DNA of 64,000 nucleotides from Phaffia rhodozyma (taxonomy: Eukaryota > Basidiomycota > Tremellomycetes > Cystofilobasidiales > Mrakiaceae), in assembly GCA_014706385.1 (NCBI GenBank), contig JACGZH010000010.1:744001-808000 (forward strand). The letters are read 5' to 3'. Of this stretch, positions 47,778 through 61,400 are shown in pieces. Position 1 is the stretch's first letter, and every line of letters begins with the position of its first letter. A program made the translations under genes and the position numbers. The notes beneath the pieces were generated by a model. That model had not been told where the DNA came from, searched no databases, and saw only the letters and a program-made list of their open reading frames with translations.

Positions 47778-50700
47778 TCAAGTCGACAGCGCGAGTTTCA
47801 ACCGCAGAGCGAGCCATGAAAGACCTCTCCAGCCGATTGCCTGTATCCCAAATTGCATTTCCGTCCCAATCCAGCCCACACCATGCTCCGTTTTTAGATC
47901 AGTGTTTGTTGACTTAGCCAATTGATTAGAAGAGAAAAGAAAAGGAAGAGGCAGAAGGGACGCACGGTAGCGACCAGGATACCTACAAACTTTTCGGTAT
48001 TCAGATCGTAAAATCCTAGAGAGATGAGAAGGTCATTACCAGATGTGGCCACACAGGCGCCTGGATTTCATGGCCCGTCCGGTCGATAGATACGTTGTTA
48101 GTCCATCGTTCATCCAGAAAGCAAAGTCTTCTTTTTTGAGTTGAAAAAGAGAAGAAGAAAATAAAACAACAACAAAGGACAGAAGGAAATGAAGAGAAAA
48201 AAAAAGGACTGGCCGCACCAGATTCGATTGATTCAGGAGAACACGAAAACTACCCAACAGAAAGAAAAGAAAAACAGAATGAGAAATCTTGGTAAGATTC
48301 GCACCACGCCGACAAGGTGGACAAGAATCAAGAACGAACAGTCAAGTTTCGAGCCTCGTTAATGAATTGAATCTTTGTTGCTGCCTAGATCGATCACATC
48401 GAGTTGGTGGTCAGTTCTTCTTTCTGGCTGTACAGAGGATCTCGGAGAATGAGAAATCTTGTCTTTTCTCTCTCACCTTTAATGGAGTAACCCAGGCAAT
48501 ACCCGCGAGCCTAAGTGTACATAGAAGACTCTGCGTCAGTCAACAGTATCCTACCGATGCTCCTCCTCATCATCAGCAACTATCGTACTTACCAGTTCGG
48601 TACAGAAAGTGAGATGATACCCTAAGATAAGAGAAAGTAAAAAAACAAAACAAAACCCCAAGTCAAGACACCCTCTCAAAAATACCTCGCTTGTATGGCA
48701 TCGTGCAGAGGAAGTTAACATACCGAAATCTGACAGAACACAGCCAGTACGGTCGATATATAGCTCACAGCCAACCCTGTCTCTGAAGCGAACGAGGCGA
48801 GACAGATCGAAATTGACTAGAACGAGTTCACCCGAGGGGTTAGCCAATACCGAGAAATAAGTGCAATCGATCGACATATCTTACCTCTCCGAAGCTCAAG
48901 ATCGCCCATATTGAAACGCAGAATTCGATATCTAAGAACCAGACAGAACAAGAATCGATCAGTATGTGTTTTGTACCACCAGTAAACCACGACTAGACTC
49001 ACAAATCCGATAACTCGTCTGGAGACCAACGGCAACGTTCATCAGGAGGCCGTAGAAGAAAGACGCAAACACTGTCATAGATAGCTCGAAGAACGTGTAG
49101 GCGACGATGCTGTTCGGATTAGAGTCGTCGGTGGGTAAGTATCTTGTAGTCATAGAGACGAGCACCACCATCATCGGTACTCACAAAGTGAATGCCGAAT
49201 ACGTGGCGGAACTCCGATATTCGTGAAAGAACAGATTTCTGTCTTGGGGAAAGATGGCAATTCCATCTGTGGAACTCATCGGCTCAGCGAACAGTATGTC
49301 TAACTGAAGAAGAGAAAATCCATATGGAGCTTTACATACTGAGCAGACCGACGAATGGCATAGCGTTCACATTCTCGGCAGTGATTCCAATCCGATCCTG
49401 AGCGCCAGATTCTTCTCTCTTGAGTCTAGTATAAAAAATTAGGAACAAGACTCCTAGTAAAGGGGCCTGACTTAGCCGGTTCCAAAATGCCTATACATCA
49501 CCATGTTACTCAGAGTGATCAGCCGATTGAATATCGAACCAAAACAGCACAAAGAAAAGCTCAACCTACATCTCTTTGTCTATAAAGGTTCAACACCATC
49601 CGGTGGAGTACTGTAGGCAAGGCCACATAGAATGGTGTCATTCTAACCTCAGCTGCCTCAGACGCCAGGTCATCCGAATGGATAGAGGCTCGATCGGCGA
49701 TGATATCGGACTTGGTTGTTCGATCTTTCCAAGAATCAATGAGCCCATTCACGCGCTCTCTCGACTCATCTTCTTTTCCCGGGCGGCTGTTTCAAGTGAT
49801 GTACGGACGTTTAAGAAATCAGGAGTTTCAGCGATAGCGAGTATCATTGTTGACGGACTGACCTGTCTATAGAAATAACGTCCAAGATGTGATCCGCAGG
49901 ATTACCAAACTGAAGAGGGAATCCATGAGCCTCGAACCATGGAATTGCCTCTACGTTTGGACCCGAAAACACAACGGCACCACCCTTTGCTAGAACGCAT
50001 AGGTTGTCGAATGCTGCACACCAAAGAGGACGTCAATTGACTGTAGAAATATCTTGAAGAAATACAGACCGACCTTTGACGATATCTGATCGGGGTTGAT
50101 GAATAGTAGCTAACATGTTGAAAGAGGCAGCGATGAGCATGGCGATTCAGAGAAGAAAGTATCTTTGAACTCACCAATGACTGTTCGACCACTGTGTGCA
50201 ATATCCGTCTATCCATACAGAACGCTGCTCAGAAATCCTTTTCGACGTGCGGCGTAATTTAATATCATAGATAGACTCACTAAACACTGCATCACGTTGT
50301 TACTGTCGATAGATAATTGAATCAGATCGAGTTAGATGCCAATCGGATATCATAACTCAATTACACTCTAGAGAGAAACCCTCACGCAATGAACGCATCT
50401 AAGCCGCTCGTGGGTTCATCTACGATGAGGATTGACGGATCGTTTATCATCTGAACGGCCAACGACAGTCGTCGTTTTTCTCCACCAGAGATACCTATGA
50501 AACGTAGTGGTTAGTGTTCAGCTCATCAGACATTTAAGACTGGATCTAAAGTCTTACCTTTAACCAAGGCGCCTCCGACGAGCACGTTAGCGCAGTCCTT
50601 CAAACCAAGCATAAGGAGGACCCTACGAAATAATTTGAATCTCTATGTAAGCCCCTGTTTGAGAGTCGACACAAAATGTTCACTTACTCCTCTGCCCGCG

Positions 50701-53700
50701 CTCTGATTATGAGATTAAACAACATATTAGATGTATGGTCAGAACTAAAGATAAAATACTAAGACAAAGTCTGCGAGGATGTACAGCTTATTTTTACGGC
50801 TCATCGTGTTGGGTAACCGAAGGATAGCCGCATATCGCAACGTTTCCCGAACGGTCAACCCACTGTAAGAAAAATCGAAATTCTGCACTGTTAGAACCAG
50901 AAGCATAGTCATGACGACCGAAGACACTTACGATAGATGATAGTCATCATCCTGTTCAACAAACGCTATGGCAGCCTTTATCTCTTTAGTCGCAGGTCCG
51001 CCGTTATATAACAGCGAACCTTCGAATTTGAAGCCACCTAGAGATCCAGCATTCAGATGTCGATGGGATAGCAACTGTAACACAGTAGACTTTCCTGCTC
51101 CAGAAGGTCCTATGATGGCAGAAACTTGACCTGGTACAAGAAAACCCATTCTTCATAAGACCTTATTGTTAAATGATTTAGACATAAAAAAATAACGTAC
51201 CTGCAGGGAAGACTGCAGAGATGTCCTTCAAAATTGTCTTATTTGATGATTCGAAGAACGGCCAGAATGAGCGACGGTACCAGCTGAGTGATATATGGCG
51301 GACCTGAAGAGAGTTCGAAGAGGGTACGAATCATACTTAAAACATTATTTCTAGTCAACACAGATGTTTGGAAAAGTCATGTACCTCGACATTGATCCTA
51401 GCTCGCGAGATGTCCATATCACCAGTCACAGCAGACTCTTTCCCTCGACCTTCAGGACTGACTTGCGAAGCAAACTTTACTCCTCCTGGATGGTACACCT
51501 ATGAGGAGAGAAGCGAATGCAACATTAATAATATAGCCAGTGTCGTGCTCTTGTATTTGACGCAAATGGAAGTACCTGCAAGATGAGGCATGCCAGAGAG
51601 TATTCGCTAGATCGAACAGAAAGAAAGTAGATCAGCACAACAAGCTGAGAAGAAGTCTTCAGCCGAAGTACATACACCAATGCCACACCAATCAATCCTG
51701 CAAAGTAGACTCCGATATTGACATTATTAATCTTGAGCCCAACGAGCACTTTGTTACCGTCACACTGATAGCCCAGTAATTAACAGGATCAGTTGATATT
51801 CTCAGCTAACATAAACACCCGCAAGAATCATAAGAAAGAGAAACGATGTTACCTGATTCAGTTCAACTCCTACAACTCCTGGACAGCTGAATGTGCGGTT
51901 TCTTAGTAGTGTGGGCGCAACAATCCTGTATGAATAAAATTGTGGAGCGCTGGACGAGAATATATACAAGTATTCAGGGTTGTGATTAGTAGCAGTATAC
52001 GTGAACACGATAGAGGGCTTAGACCTACGTCCAACGGATCCAGGAAACCCAAGGGGGAACGTTCACCAGAAGAAACCCTGCAGACATCGTTTGGAATAGC
52101 GAAAGCTACTCAAAACAAAGGGTGGAAACCGTTAACCGTTTACTACACTTCCGTGTCGTTACAACGTCAATATTCAATAACTCACAGCATTCTAAGAGAT
52201 TCGATCCAAGGACAAAATCATGGATTACTAAATGTGTTACTTGATGTCAAATAAGAAGAAAGCACTAACACATATAACTCTATATCCGTAGAAGCAAAAC
52301 CCCAGAATATAAGTGGTCGTTCTTAGGAATGCCTCGCCATCTCTGAGAATCTAATATTACTTACGAAGCTTGAGCGAACGGCCTCTACAAGGAAGCAATT
52401 CAACGAGTTTGATAGAGCAACAAGTGTTCAAACATGAGCACTGTATATAACACTGAAGTATGTTACATATGAAGAATGTGATGATAGCGTACAAGAACAG
52501 ATGCGCTGAATAAAGCCAGGCCTTGAGTGGCCCATTGTACAATGACCGAGCTTGCAACTATAGTGAACAAGTTGGCAGCATAGTCGTCGTCGCGTAGCCC
52601 TGCCATCGTATACACCAGGATGACGCTAGGAGATAATCAAGCAACTGATCAGACAGCAAAAAGATGATGAGATTGAGCCAATTTAGCCTTACTATATTGA
52701 AGGCGCCAAGATTGAAGGGAGGAGGTTAGATAAGAACTCAGAGACAACGTAAGGGATAACCCCCTTAGAGTTGAGCACACGTTGAGTATTTTTGGTCATG
52801 AGAAGGCATTCTGAGTGATAATAGTATACGGACATATAAACCATCTTCCCTTTCTCGATCAAAAATAATGAGAGCGTTGCAAGAGTTGAAAATCCAATAC
52901 ACTTGCGTCAAGCTATAGAAGACGAAACAGATGCAAGTTTGAGCTTGAACATAGTCCGTCAAGCAGGTAAGGAAAAGAGAGACGTATGCATACTAGAAGT
53001 AAGCCGGAACAAGCTGAAAACTTATATTCTTCATACTCTGAACATCTGCTACAGTCTCTCCGAGCCGGAAGAATGTGAAACCCTAACAAAGGGAAGAAAC
53101 CGATTTTTGAGGACACCTTGTGAGTACGTCATGAAGATAGACGTCTGCAATCACAACAAATAGGATCTTACCATGAGAGCTCCGATGACGATAGCTTGGA
53201 CGGCAAACCCGATAAGTTGACTCTAAACCCCCATGAAGATGGCCACGAAATCAATTGCCGACCAGTTCAAAGATACAGTCAGTGTCGTCTACAGACTGGA
53301 ACATGATTTAGACAAGCAGAGACAAACCCAGTTCCGATACACGTTCAGATGAGCTCTTTTGGTCAGGACTCCCGTCTGCAACCACCAACCAGGCCGGTTA
53401 CTACCTTCCTGGTCTGAGCTAGGCGACGGCGCGGAGAGCTCGTTGCCAACAGGAGACCTTGTGAGTGACGGCACCGGTTCAACAGATCTATCTTCTTTTA
53501 GGATGCATTCAGGGGAACGATCATGCGATGGAGCGACAGGTTTGATATTGAGGTATTCTATAGATGATGCCTTCCATGCATCAACTAGCTTCTTGACACG
53601 CCTTAGAGACTGTTATCCCACATCGGCACCATAGTTCAGTCGTTGGTAGGCCAATCATAAGAATCACTTGAAAAACTACACACCTCATCTTCACGATCAG

Positions 53701-55267
53701 AGTCTCTATTGTCGACTGACGAGATATCAATCATGAAATCTAGTTTTGCATTCGACACAAGATGAATATGTTAGACAAGAGATAGCGAAAATAAAAGAAA
53801 GGATAGGCTCTCAGCGCTTGGTTTCATCCAGAAGGTAGAAGAAACCAACGAACCTAACGGATTGGTTCCTGCTTCCAACGTCCATCCACATCTTTCGAAC
53901 CAAGGCAAGCTCTTGTGCGTTGGCCCGCTGTAAACAACGTTTCCTTTACTTAGCAATAGTAACTTATCGAATAGCCCAAATGCGTCTGACCGAGGGGCGT
54001 GTAACGAGAGAACAACTGTTCGGTTTCTTTTGGCCAACTGGGAAAGCGTTTCGAGGAGGAGATGGGACGTGAAAGCATCCAGTCCGCTCGTTGGCTTTTG
54101 AAGGCCAGTCAGTTTTACGAACAGTATAAGTTGGTGAGAATCATACGAGCCAGATTAAGAAACAGAGAAAAAGAAGAAAGAAGAGGCGAAGTACGAACCT
54201 CATCTAGCACCAAAATTGACGGTAAGGTCACTAACACACATCCGATCGAGAGACGTCTAAAAACATCTCAAGACGGGCATTAGAGATAGAAAGTGTGCAG
54301 AGGACCACCCTTCTAACAAGAACCAAAGAAACTCAGACCAACCTCTTTTCTCCTCCCGAGATTCCTTTACGGGAGGCGCCTCCGACAACGGTCTCGGCTG
54401 CGTCTTTCAGACCAAGCTCCTGGATAGTCTGTTCGACGATTAATTCTCTCTCCGATTTGCTCACACTCGTAGGTAACCGAAGAGCGGCCGCAAACCTCAA
54501 CGTTTCTCTTACTGTCGATCGACCAAGCCAAGCCAAACCCGACCCAAATAGTATTAGACATACATATGCCTCAGTCAACGGCCTGACTTCTACATCTCTC
54601 GAAGCACAAATAGAGACACATGACACACCTGTCAAATGTGGAAGAAGAAAGTCCGACTGTTTGACGTAGCCAATTCTCTTTCCAACCTCTTTCAGAAGTT
54701 TTTGATCACTGTGTTCACCTTTGAGCTCCTCTTTCTCTTCCTGGCCGCTCTTCTGCTGTACTTCAGTGGAAGAAGTAGAGTCGAGCCGATCTTGAGCTGA
54801 GCGGAAGACGATACTGCCCGAGAGAGTCGGGAGGGTACTTCCGAGTCGATTGGCAATCAGGTTGAGAAGGGTTGTCTTGCCACTTCCAGACTAATGGTAT
54901 CAATACATAAGTCTAAGTCTCTATCTGAACGTGTACTCTCCAAAGTGGAAGCTAACCAGGTCTAGATTAGATCGGCACTCACTCCACCGATGATGGCCAG
55001 CACTTCTCCAGCCTCACATCTCCCTGAGACGTTTCTTATGATCCCCTTCTTGGACGAGCTCTCTTCAGGCGGCCCGTCCTCGTTCATCTTTTCGCCATCC
55101 GAGCCATTGGCTTTCTTTTCAAGGAGCTTGGAGAAGATTGCTTGAGGGATAAGAGACCTACGCGACGGAGGAAACCCGATCGTCAAATCATCAATGATGA
55201 GGTCGTATGGAGGTGGTGGAGGGATTGTCAGCATCGTATACTGTGCAGCTTCTGTGGATTGATTCAT
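47778..55267 (-). CDS. Full-length tandem ABCG transporter (NBD-TMD-NBD-TMD)
   Basis: White-type ABC transporter with two half-units in one gene of more than 20 short exons. It starts [23 protein letters not shown]1: [19 protein letters not shown] joined to [16 protein letters not shown] (Walker A), [19 protein letters not shown], signature GISGGEKRR, Walker [15 protein letters not shown] and H-loop [24 protein letters not shown] follows (about 53000-51400) with a Cys-containing external loop near 51880. NBD2: [19 protein letters not shown], Walker [10 protein letters not shown] (51085-51111), [55 protein letters not shown]2 includes [35 protein letters not shown] and [20 protein letters not shown] and ends [18 protein letters not shown]. 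Both Walker A sites keep Lys, unlike fungal PDR pumps. Substrate unknown. A few exons near 48050-48250 are unresolved. Confidence 0.87.
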
Positions 55268-55451
55268 CCTGCTTTGCTACCAATGTCTCCAATGATGGAG
55301 AGCGGGAATGGAGAGATTTCAAAGTTGTGCGGTTCCGTGGAAAATACATCATCAATCGGCTGGCAGGCGGACACCTCCGATCCAAAGATTAAGTAAGCTT
55401 GATCCCGCGACACACTCAGAACGACATCAATATCTATGGGTCAAACACTAA
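55268..55451. promoter_or_regulatory. Short spacer SHPRH/IRC20-like / ABCG
   Basis: Only 184 bp separate the stop of the upstream minus-strand gene from the ABCG ATG, so the ABCG promoter must lie here or inside the upstream gene. No clear motif is visible. Confidence 0.4.
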
Positions 55452-58400
55452 TTATATCCAGCGAGAAGAGCCTGGGATGGGTTGTCCGTCCTGATCAGTA
55501 AATCTTGGATCCCGAGTCAGATTAGAAACTTTAGAATCCAGAGTCTTGGATTCTTTGAGATCTATAGCTGTATGTTCATCTCCGTTGGAGGGAAGATGCC
55601 GGTCTGGAAACAAGAGTGCAGCCACTACCAGATAAGTCAGAAAGTATACATCAGTATGGATTCGAAGGGTGGGCCGTCGATCGAATACAGGATCGGAGAG
55701 ATGTATAAGACATATAGAGGCTCACAATCATCCGAGAGGGCGATGTAATCTCCGATTTTCTTGGGTTTGTAGCCATCAACACCTTCGTCCGGTCGGGTAG
55801 CATCGATAGGCAGCCCGGAACCGATGGCCTCGCGCTCATAGATTGAATGACCCTTGAAAGCTGACGGAGCATACAATGAGGGAGATTTCAGCCCGTGTTG
55901 AAATTCTAACAATCCAAAGCATCTACATGAATCCGGCTCACCTGTCAACCGTACAATGGCCTCATCGAGAGTATCCGTAGAGTAGTAGCCTTTCACGTAC
56001 GTGCATAAGAGAAGGTCAGATGTACAGATCGAACTGACGTGCCATCATATTCGCAAACAACATCACTCACAGAACACTTTGGTAGTTTGCTTCTGTCCGA
56101 TCCGTTCAATCCGTCCAATAGCCTGTAGCTCAAAACTTGGGGCTGTTGTGAGACATCGCGATGGAAACATGATATTAGTAGATCTAGTAAATAGACCGGA
56201 TTATATCAAGGGGGATTTCTCAGGCAACAAAAAATCACTGCCGACTCACAGACAGTAGGCTCCATCAGAAATACATATCGTGCCTCCGTCAGAGTCAGGC
56301 CAGCGCTTTCCTTCTCCTAGTTTTGATATGCGCACGAACAATATTGTATCCGAGTCAGTTATTAGACAAATGGATAAGAAGCCAGATACATGGGCCTTAC
56401 CCCACTAAGCAAGTAGCATTGGATATTTGGGTCACTGAGTCAAAAAATAACCTTGGATCAATAGCTAAATCATACAGACTAGAGTGAGAAAGGAAGAGAG
56501 AAGACCAACCTTTTAAACTCGCTGGCAGCTTTTGGACCTTTGAAGCTTCCACAATATCGGATACCGTTAGATTTTAAAGCCTGTTCCAGGATGTTCTGAT
56601 CGAGTTCCAAGTATCAAAAAGACCACGACGACATCAACATTCTGACAATCTCAGACGGATTGTTTTGGTATTCACGACTCACTAATGCATCAGGATAACT
56701 AAGAGAGGAAAGTTGTTTGTGTCATCTTCGTAGTTCAAGTCCACCCAACCGAAGACAGCAGACAAGATGATTCAAACTCACGCAGTGAAGAGGACGGCTT
56801 TCGAACCTAGATCAGTTTTTCGGAGATAGAGTAAATGCTGAACCATGGTATTAATCTTGCTACCCCTGTATGATCGGCGAATACAAACGAACATTACCAT
56901 GCAGTCAGGCCTTGAAATATTGATTGGCTATTGCAACGGAGCGTGCTTACCAGTCTCCAAACAGAGACATGCTCGAAATCTGCGATATTTCGTCAGCAGA
57001 CACCATATTCAGATTCGAGAGAGTGTCTGTCTTGAATGCGACCGGTTTAGAAGCAGCAGTGTCGCTCTTAATTGGGATTTCCTTTGTTGCTTCAAGCGAG
57101 GGTCGGTTTTGGAAAATGATTCGATGAGCCTATTCAACGTGGACAAATATAACAAGTCAGCTCCTGGCTAAAGTCTTGCGCTTACGGGACGAAAGGTATC
57201 GCTCACAGTTCTCGGATTGATTTGTGTTCTACAGACCGGACAGGCCTTGCTCCTCTGGATCAAACTCCGGTAGCAAGCTTCAAATGGTGGAAGTAAGCAT
57301 GTACGCAGCATACGGAGTGAGGTTAGTGCGTTCACTGGAAGCCACAATAAGGGAAAAACAAACCTTGACAAAACATATGCGAGCATTCTGAAAAGAGATA
57401 CGCGTCAATTGGTAGGTCGTTGCTCAAAATCTATTTCAAAAAGAACTTACCTAACAACATGCCTCGATCGAAGAACTCTTCCAGACAGATGACACAGTTT
57501 CTGTTTGCTTCGGCCAGACCTAGACGCATATTTGATCGATAGCGTTGTAAACTTATAGAAAACCGAGGATGACGAAAGCCCTCGTAGAGTATCAGTGCTG
57601 AAGCCACGAAACGAGATACATCAGAATACTACTCACGCAACCAGATTGTGTATGTCCGAAGACAAATTCTGCTCTCTCTCTGTAACAGTACAACCCTAGC
57701 GATATCAGACTCTGACTCTTTCGGTTCTGTAAAGGTGATACTAACCTTCGTTGCTTCTCAGTTGCTTTCTTATACTCATCTTCCCGTCACCTAGCTCGTA
57801 AGCAACATCTGTAACTGAGTCGGATATCTGCTGAAGTTGCCTGTACAGTCGAAAACCAAGCGAGATCGGAAAAGAAATGAGAAATGGTTGACATCTCTGT
57901 CGATCGAGAAGAAGAAACTCCCCCTCACTTGAAATACTTGACACGAGCGTTAAATGCGTTTCGAAAGCCGACTAGCTCGGATCGGAGAGCTTCCAAAATC
58001 TTGGTCTGTTTGGAGATAACGGCATGTAGTCTGGTTGCTTCTTGTTCGGCAATAGCTCTCTCCATATGGCTACCTGAAGTGCGCAGGAAGAGGTATCCAG
58101 ACGTATAGATTGCGATTATGTGAGGGAAGGATTAGTCATACTTTGTCATAATTAAATGGATATCTATCATGCGACAAAATATACACCAACCTCCGTATTC
58201 GGTAATTTCGTTGAGTCTGAAGACATGTGCTTTCAAACATTTCCGTCCTTCTTCTCCACGTTTTGGAGGGGCAGGATTCAACCTGAGAGCCGCTCGTTCG
58301 GCCATGAGTTTCTTGCTCAACGGCTGGTCCAAGGCGGATTCTGCTCCGGTGCCTTGTCGAGAGTTCTTTGAGCGTCGTTCTTTTATGACCCGACTATCAA

Positions 58401-61400
58401 CAACGTCCAGTTCCGTACGTGTCTCTGTTGACGGAGACATTAGTGAATAGGACGAACATAGCAAGGTATGCGAATCAGCATGATACTATCTCACCTAGCA
58501 TAATCTCCTGTCGGCTGTCATCAAGATCGCAGGAATAGAGACAGATATCATGTCAGCCTCTAGGATGCATTTTTGCGGTGAAAGGTCGGGACTCACTCTG
58601 CGATCGCAGACGTATAGGCTTGGAGATAAGCTTCCACATCGCTTTGTATGTCAAGACCTAAATTTTCACAGTATCGATACATTCAGTCTTGTAGGATCAT
58701 CAGCGACAAAACAAGGGAAAAAGAGACTTCACTTTGCGCATAGGCATCAATACTCTCTTCTTGTTCAGAAGCTTCTATGACGATAGGTGTGGCAAGAAGT
58801 TCTTCGAGCTTGGATCGCCAATACCAACTGGTGAGGGATGAGATAAAGAAGGCCGAGTAGTACGAAGCCAATCAGAAGAGATAACACTTCCTAGTCAGTA
58901 GAGAAGATCAAGAAGGTCTTACAGTAAGACAGAGTTTGACAGTAACAGTCTGATCACGACGTTCGCTCTCAAGCATATATCCCTTGAACGAATGCCGCTC
59001 CTAGTTCAATTATAACATTCACAAAATATGATCAGTCTAAGTCTTTCGAAACTTGATAGTCTGGATGACAGAGAAAAGATGGAGGAGAAGGTCACTGACA
59101 ATCCACAAAGTTCGATCGCAAAGTCAGTTTTTTGAACATTCTGATTTCTATTCTTTAGTTCTTTGGTCGCTTTATCAACATCCTCGACGTATCCTGTGCT
59201 CATAAGTCATTATTAACAAGTGGTGGGTCAGATTATGAAATCTTGAACGGTGAGTTACCTCTCTTCGACGACAGGTCTGTTGATATACGAGAAGGGGAAG
59301 AGCTGAGTAACTCACGCAATAATAGATCCTGTCTGAGACTCTCCGCTTTCTCGTAAAAGTCATTCTCCAACTCAACGTTGTTCATCACATGGTGGTAATT
59401 AGCGAGGAAAAAGAGAACGCGATGCTTCGTCAATTTGAACTCGGATATTCTCCTCGTTAAGGATTCATAAGTCCACATGCGATCGTCGTCAATCTCGAGA
59501 CTGGACTCGTCGACTAGAGATCCCAAACCGGCGATTTGGTCCCGTTCGAGACGTGATGTAAGATCGGAAACGATGGTTGAAACCTGTTCAAGAACGCCTT
59601 CGTATATCTATGCGGAGGAACCGAGAAGGAAGTGAGAACACAACAATCATGGCTAGAGCGGACCCCTTGCGGGGAATAAACCCAAGAGCGATATGGACGT
59701 ACAGCTGCAGCCCTCAGACATGAGACCTGGTCATACGTCGGAAGAACCTCACTGTCCGCCTCGGTCGGTTGATCGACAGGTGGAGCTTCCTCTTGCTCGA
59801 CTCGAGGGTCTTGCGGCGAATGACATAGCAAAAATCCATCTGTTGAAACACAGATCGAAAACATGGATATGATATAAGTTAGTCAACCTCCAGAAATACC
59901 TGTCATACATAGGAGACGATGATACCATTTATCCTTAGATTGAGCTATAGAATTCGGTGTGTTCATACCGGAAAACAAGAAGGCGCGTGGTTAGGAGTTG
60001 CTCGCATCGTAGCGAGAGAAGAAATCGGATCTGACCAATTTATGTCGAAGTGTCAAGATCTCTCCATCTCCGGAATCCATCATTTTCTGAAGAACCTCAT
60101 CGACACTCAACAAATTCCCGCCGAGTCGAAACCTAGCGATCGGTCTATCGGTCATTCGGTTCGACGTCAGGTCGCCCACCTGATAGTGCGTAGCGATTTC
60201 TGATCAAGATACGCCGAAGGAAGATGAGCGATTCGAACGAGACGTTCGAGAAGAAAACGAGGCATAGTGGATAGAAAGGACTCACGCCGGAGCGTGCTAA
60301 CCCAGCCTCTCGCCTTGGCCAGATCTAGCTCAAATCCGTTTCCGTCCCAATCGAAACCCAGATCTTGAAGGGCCCGGTGAAAGGTATCTGAGTAGTAGTG
60401 TTGCTCGATTGCCGTCAAATTGATCTGGCAGGTTTCAAGTGATATATCAAGGTAAGCGTTTATGGCCTGTTCGTGCTATAGATCAACGAGAGTTGGACTC
60501 AACAGGAAACAAGTATCGGGTTTGAGGGGGTATCTAAAAGGAAAAGACAGCATCTTGAACGACTAAAAATCAGATTACTTTCGTGAGCAACCTGATGTTT
60601 CCATACCTTGAGTTCATGTCTAACTAGCGCCTTAGTAGTTCCTGTTGATCATCCAATAATCCAAATCTGTGATGTAGTTTCCACCAACTACGCTCTATAC
60701 GGATTATGGAGGAACCACTTACTGGTAGCGATGGTAGCAAATACCTGTTCGAAAGCAGAGGCTAGCGCAGGTGTAAGAAGGCGATTCCATAACTTGATGT
60801 TGGATCCAAAAAGCGGAACCCGCAAGAATCTGAGGAGGTAACATCTATCGTTAGCATTGAGAACTGCAAGAACAGAGAATGGGAATGAAGGACCTGGCAA
60901 GACAAACTTCAAAGCGTGCTGCAAATCCTTGACGTGATCCTTCGCCGGCGTTCCAGAAACAGCGAACGAGTTTTGCCTAGGAAGAAGCGAGACCATCTCT
61001 GCTGCTTTACCGTCCCCCTGCATTTGAACCTTGAAAAGAACACGATAGCCAGCAAAGCAGGTAAATCACATTGCGAGAAAGACAGGTATGATTCATTGGG
61101 CCCTTACCTCATCCATCACTACTCTCCACCACTGATAGAGCAGGTTAAAACTTTCCAATGATCAGCACTAGCAGGCGACCAAACAAACGACGAAGAGGGA
61201 AAAGAGCAACGGTTTTCTGATACTGACCTCGACCATCACCAGAGGAGATCTAGATTTCGGCGTATCCGAATATGTCGCTTGATCTACAGCAGATGGATAA
61301 AACTGTCAACATGGCCATTACCATCAACTGGACGACAAAAACTTGGGAGTAGACACTAACTCCTTCTGGGCCGTGCGGCATGATGAACGGCAACCTCCAA

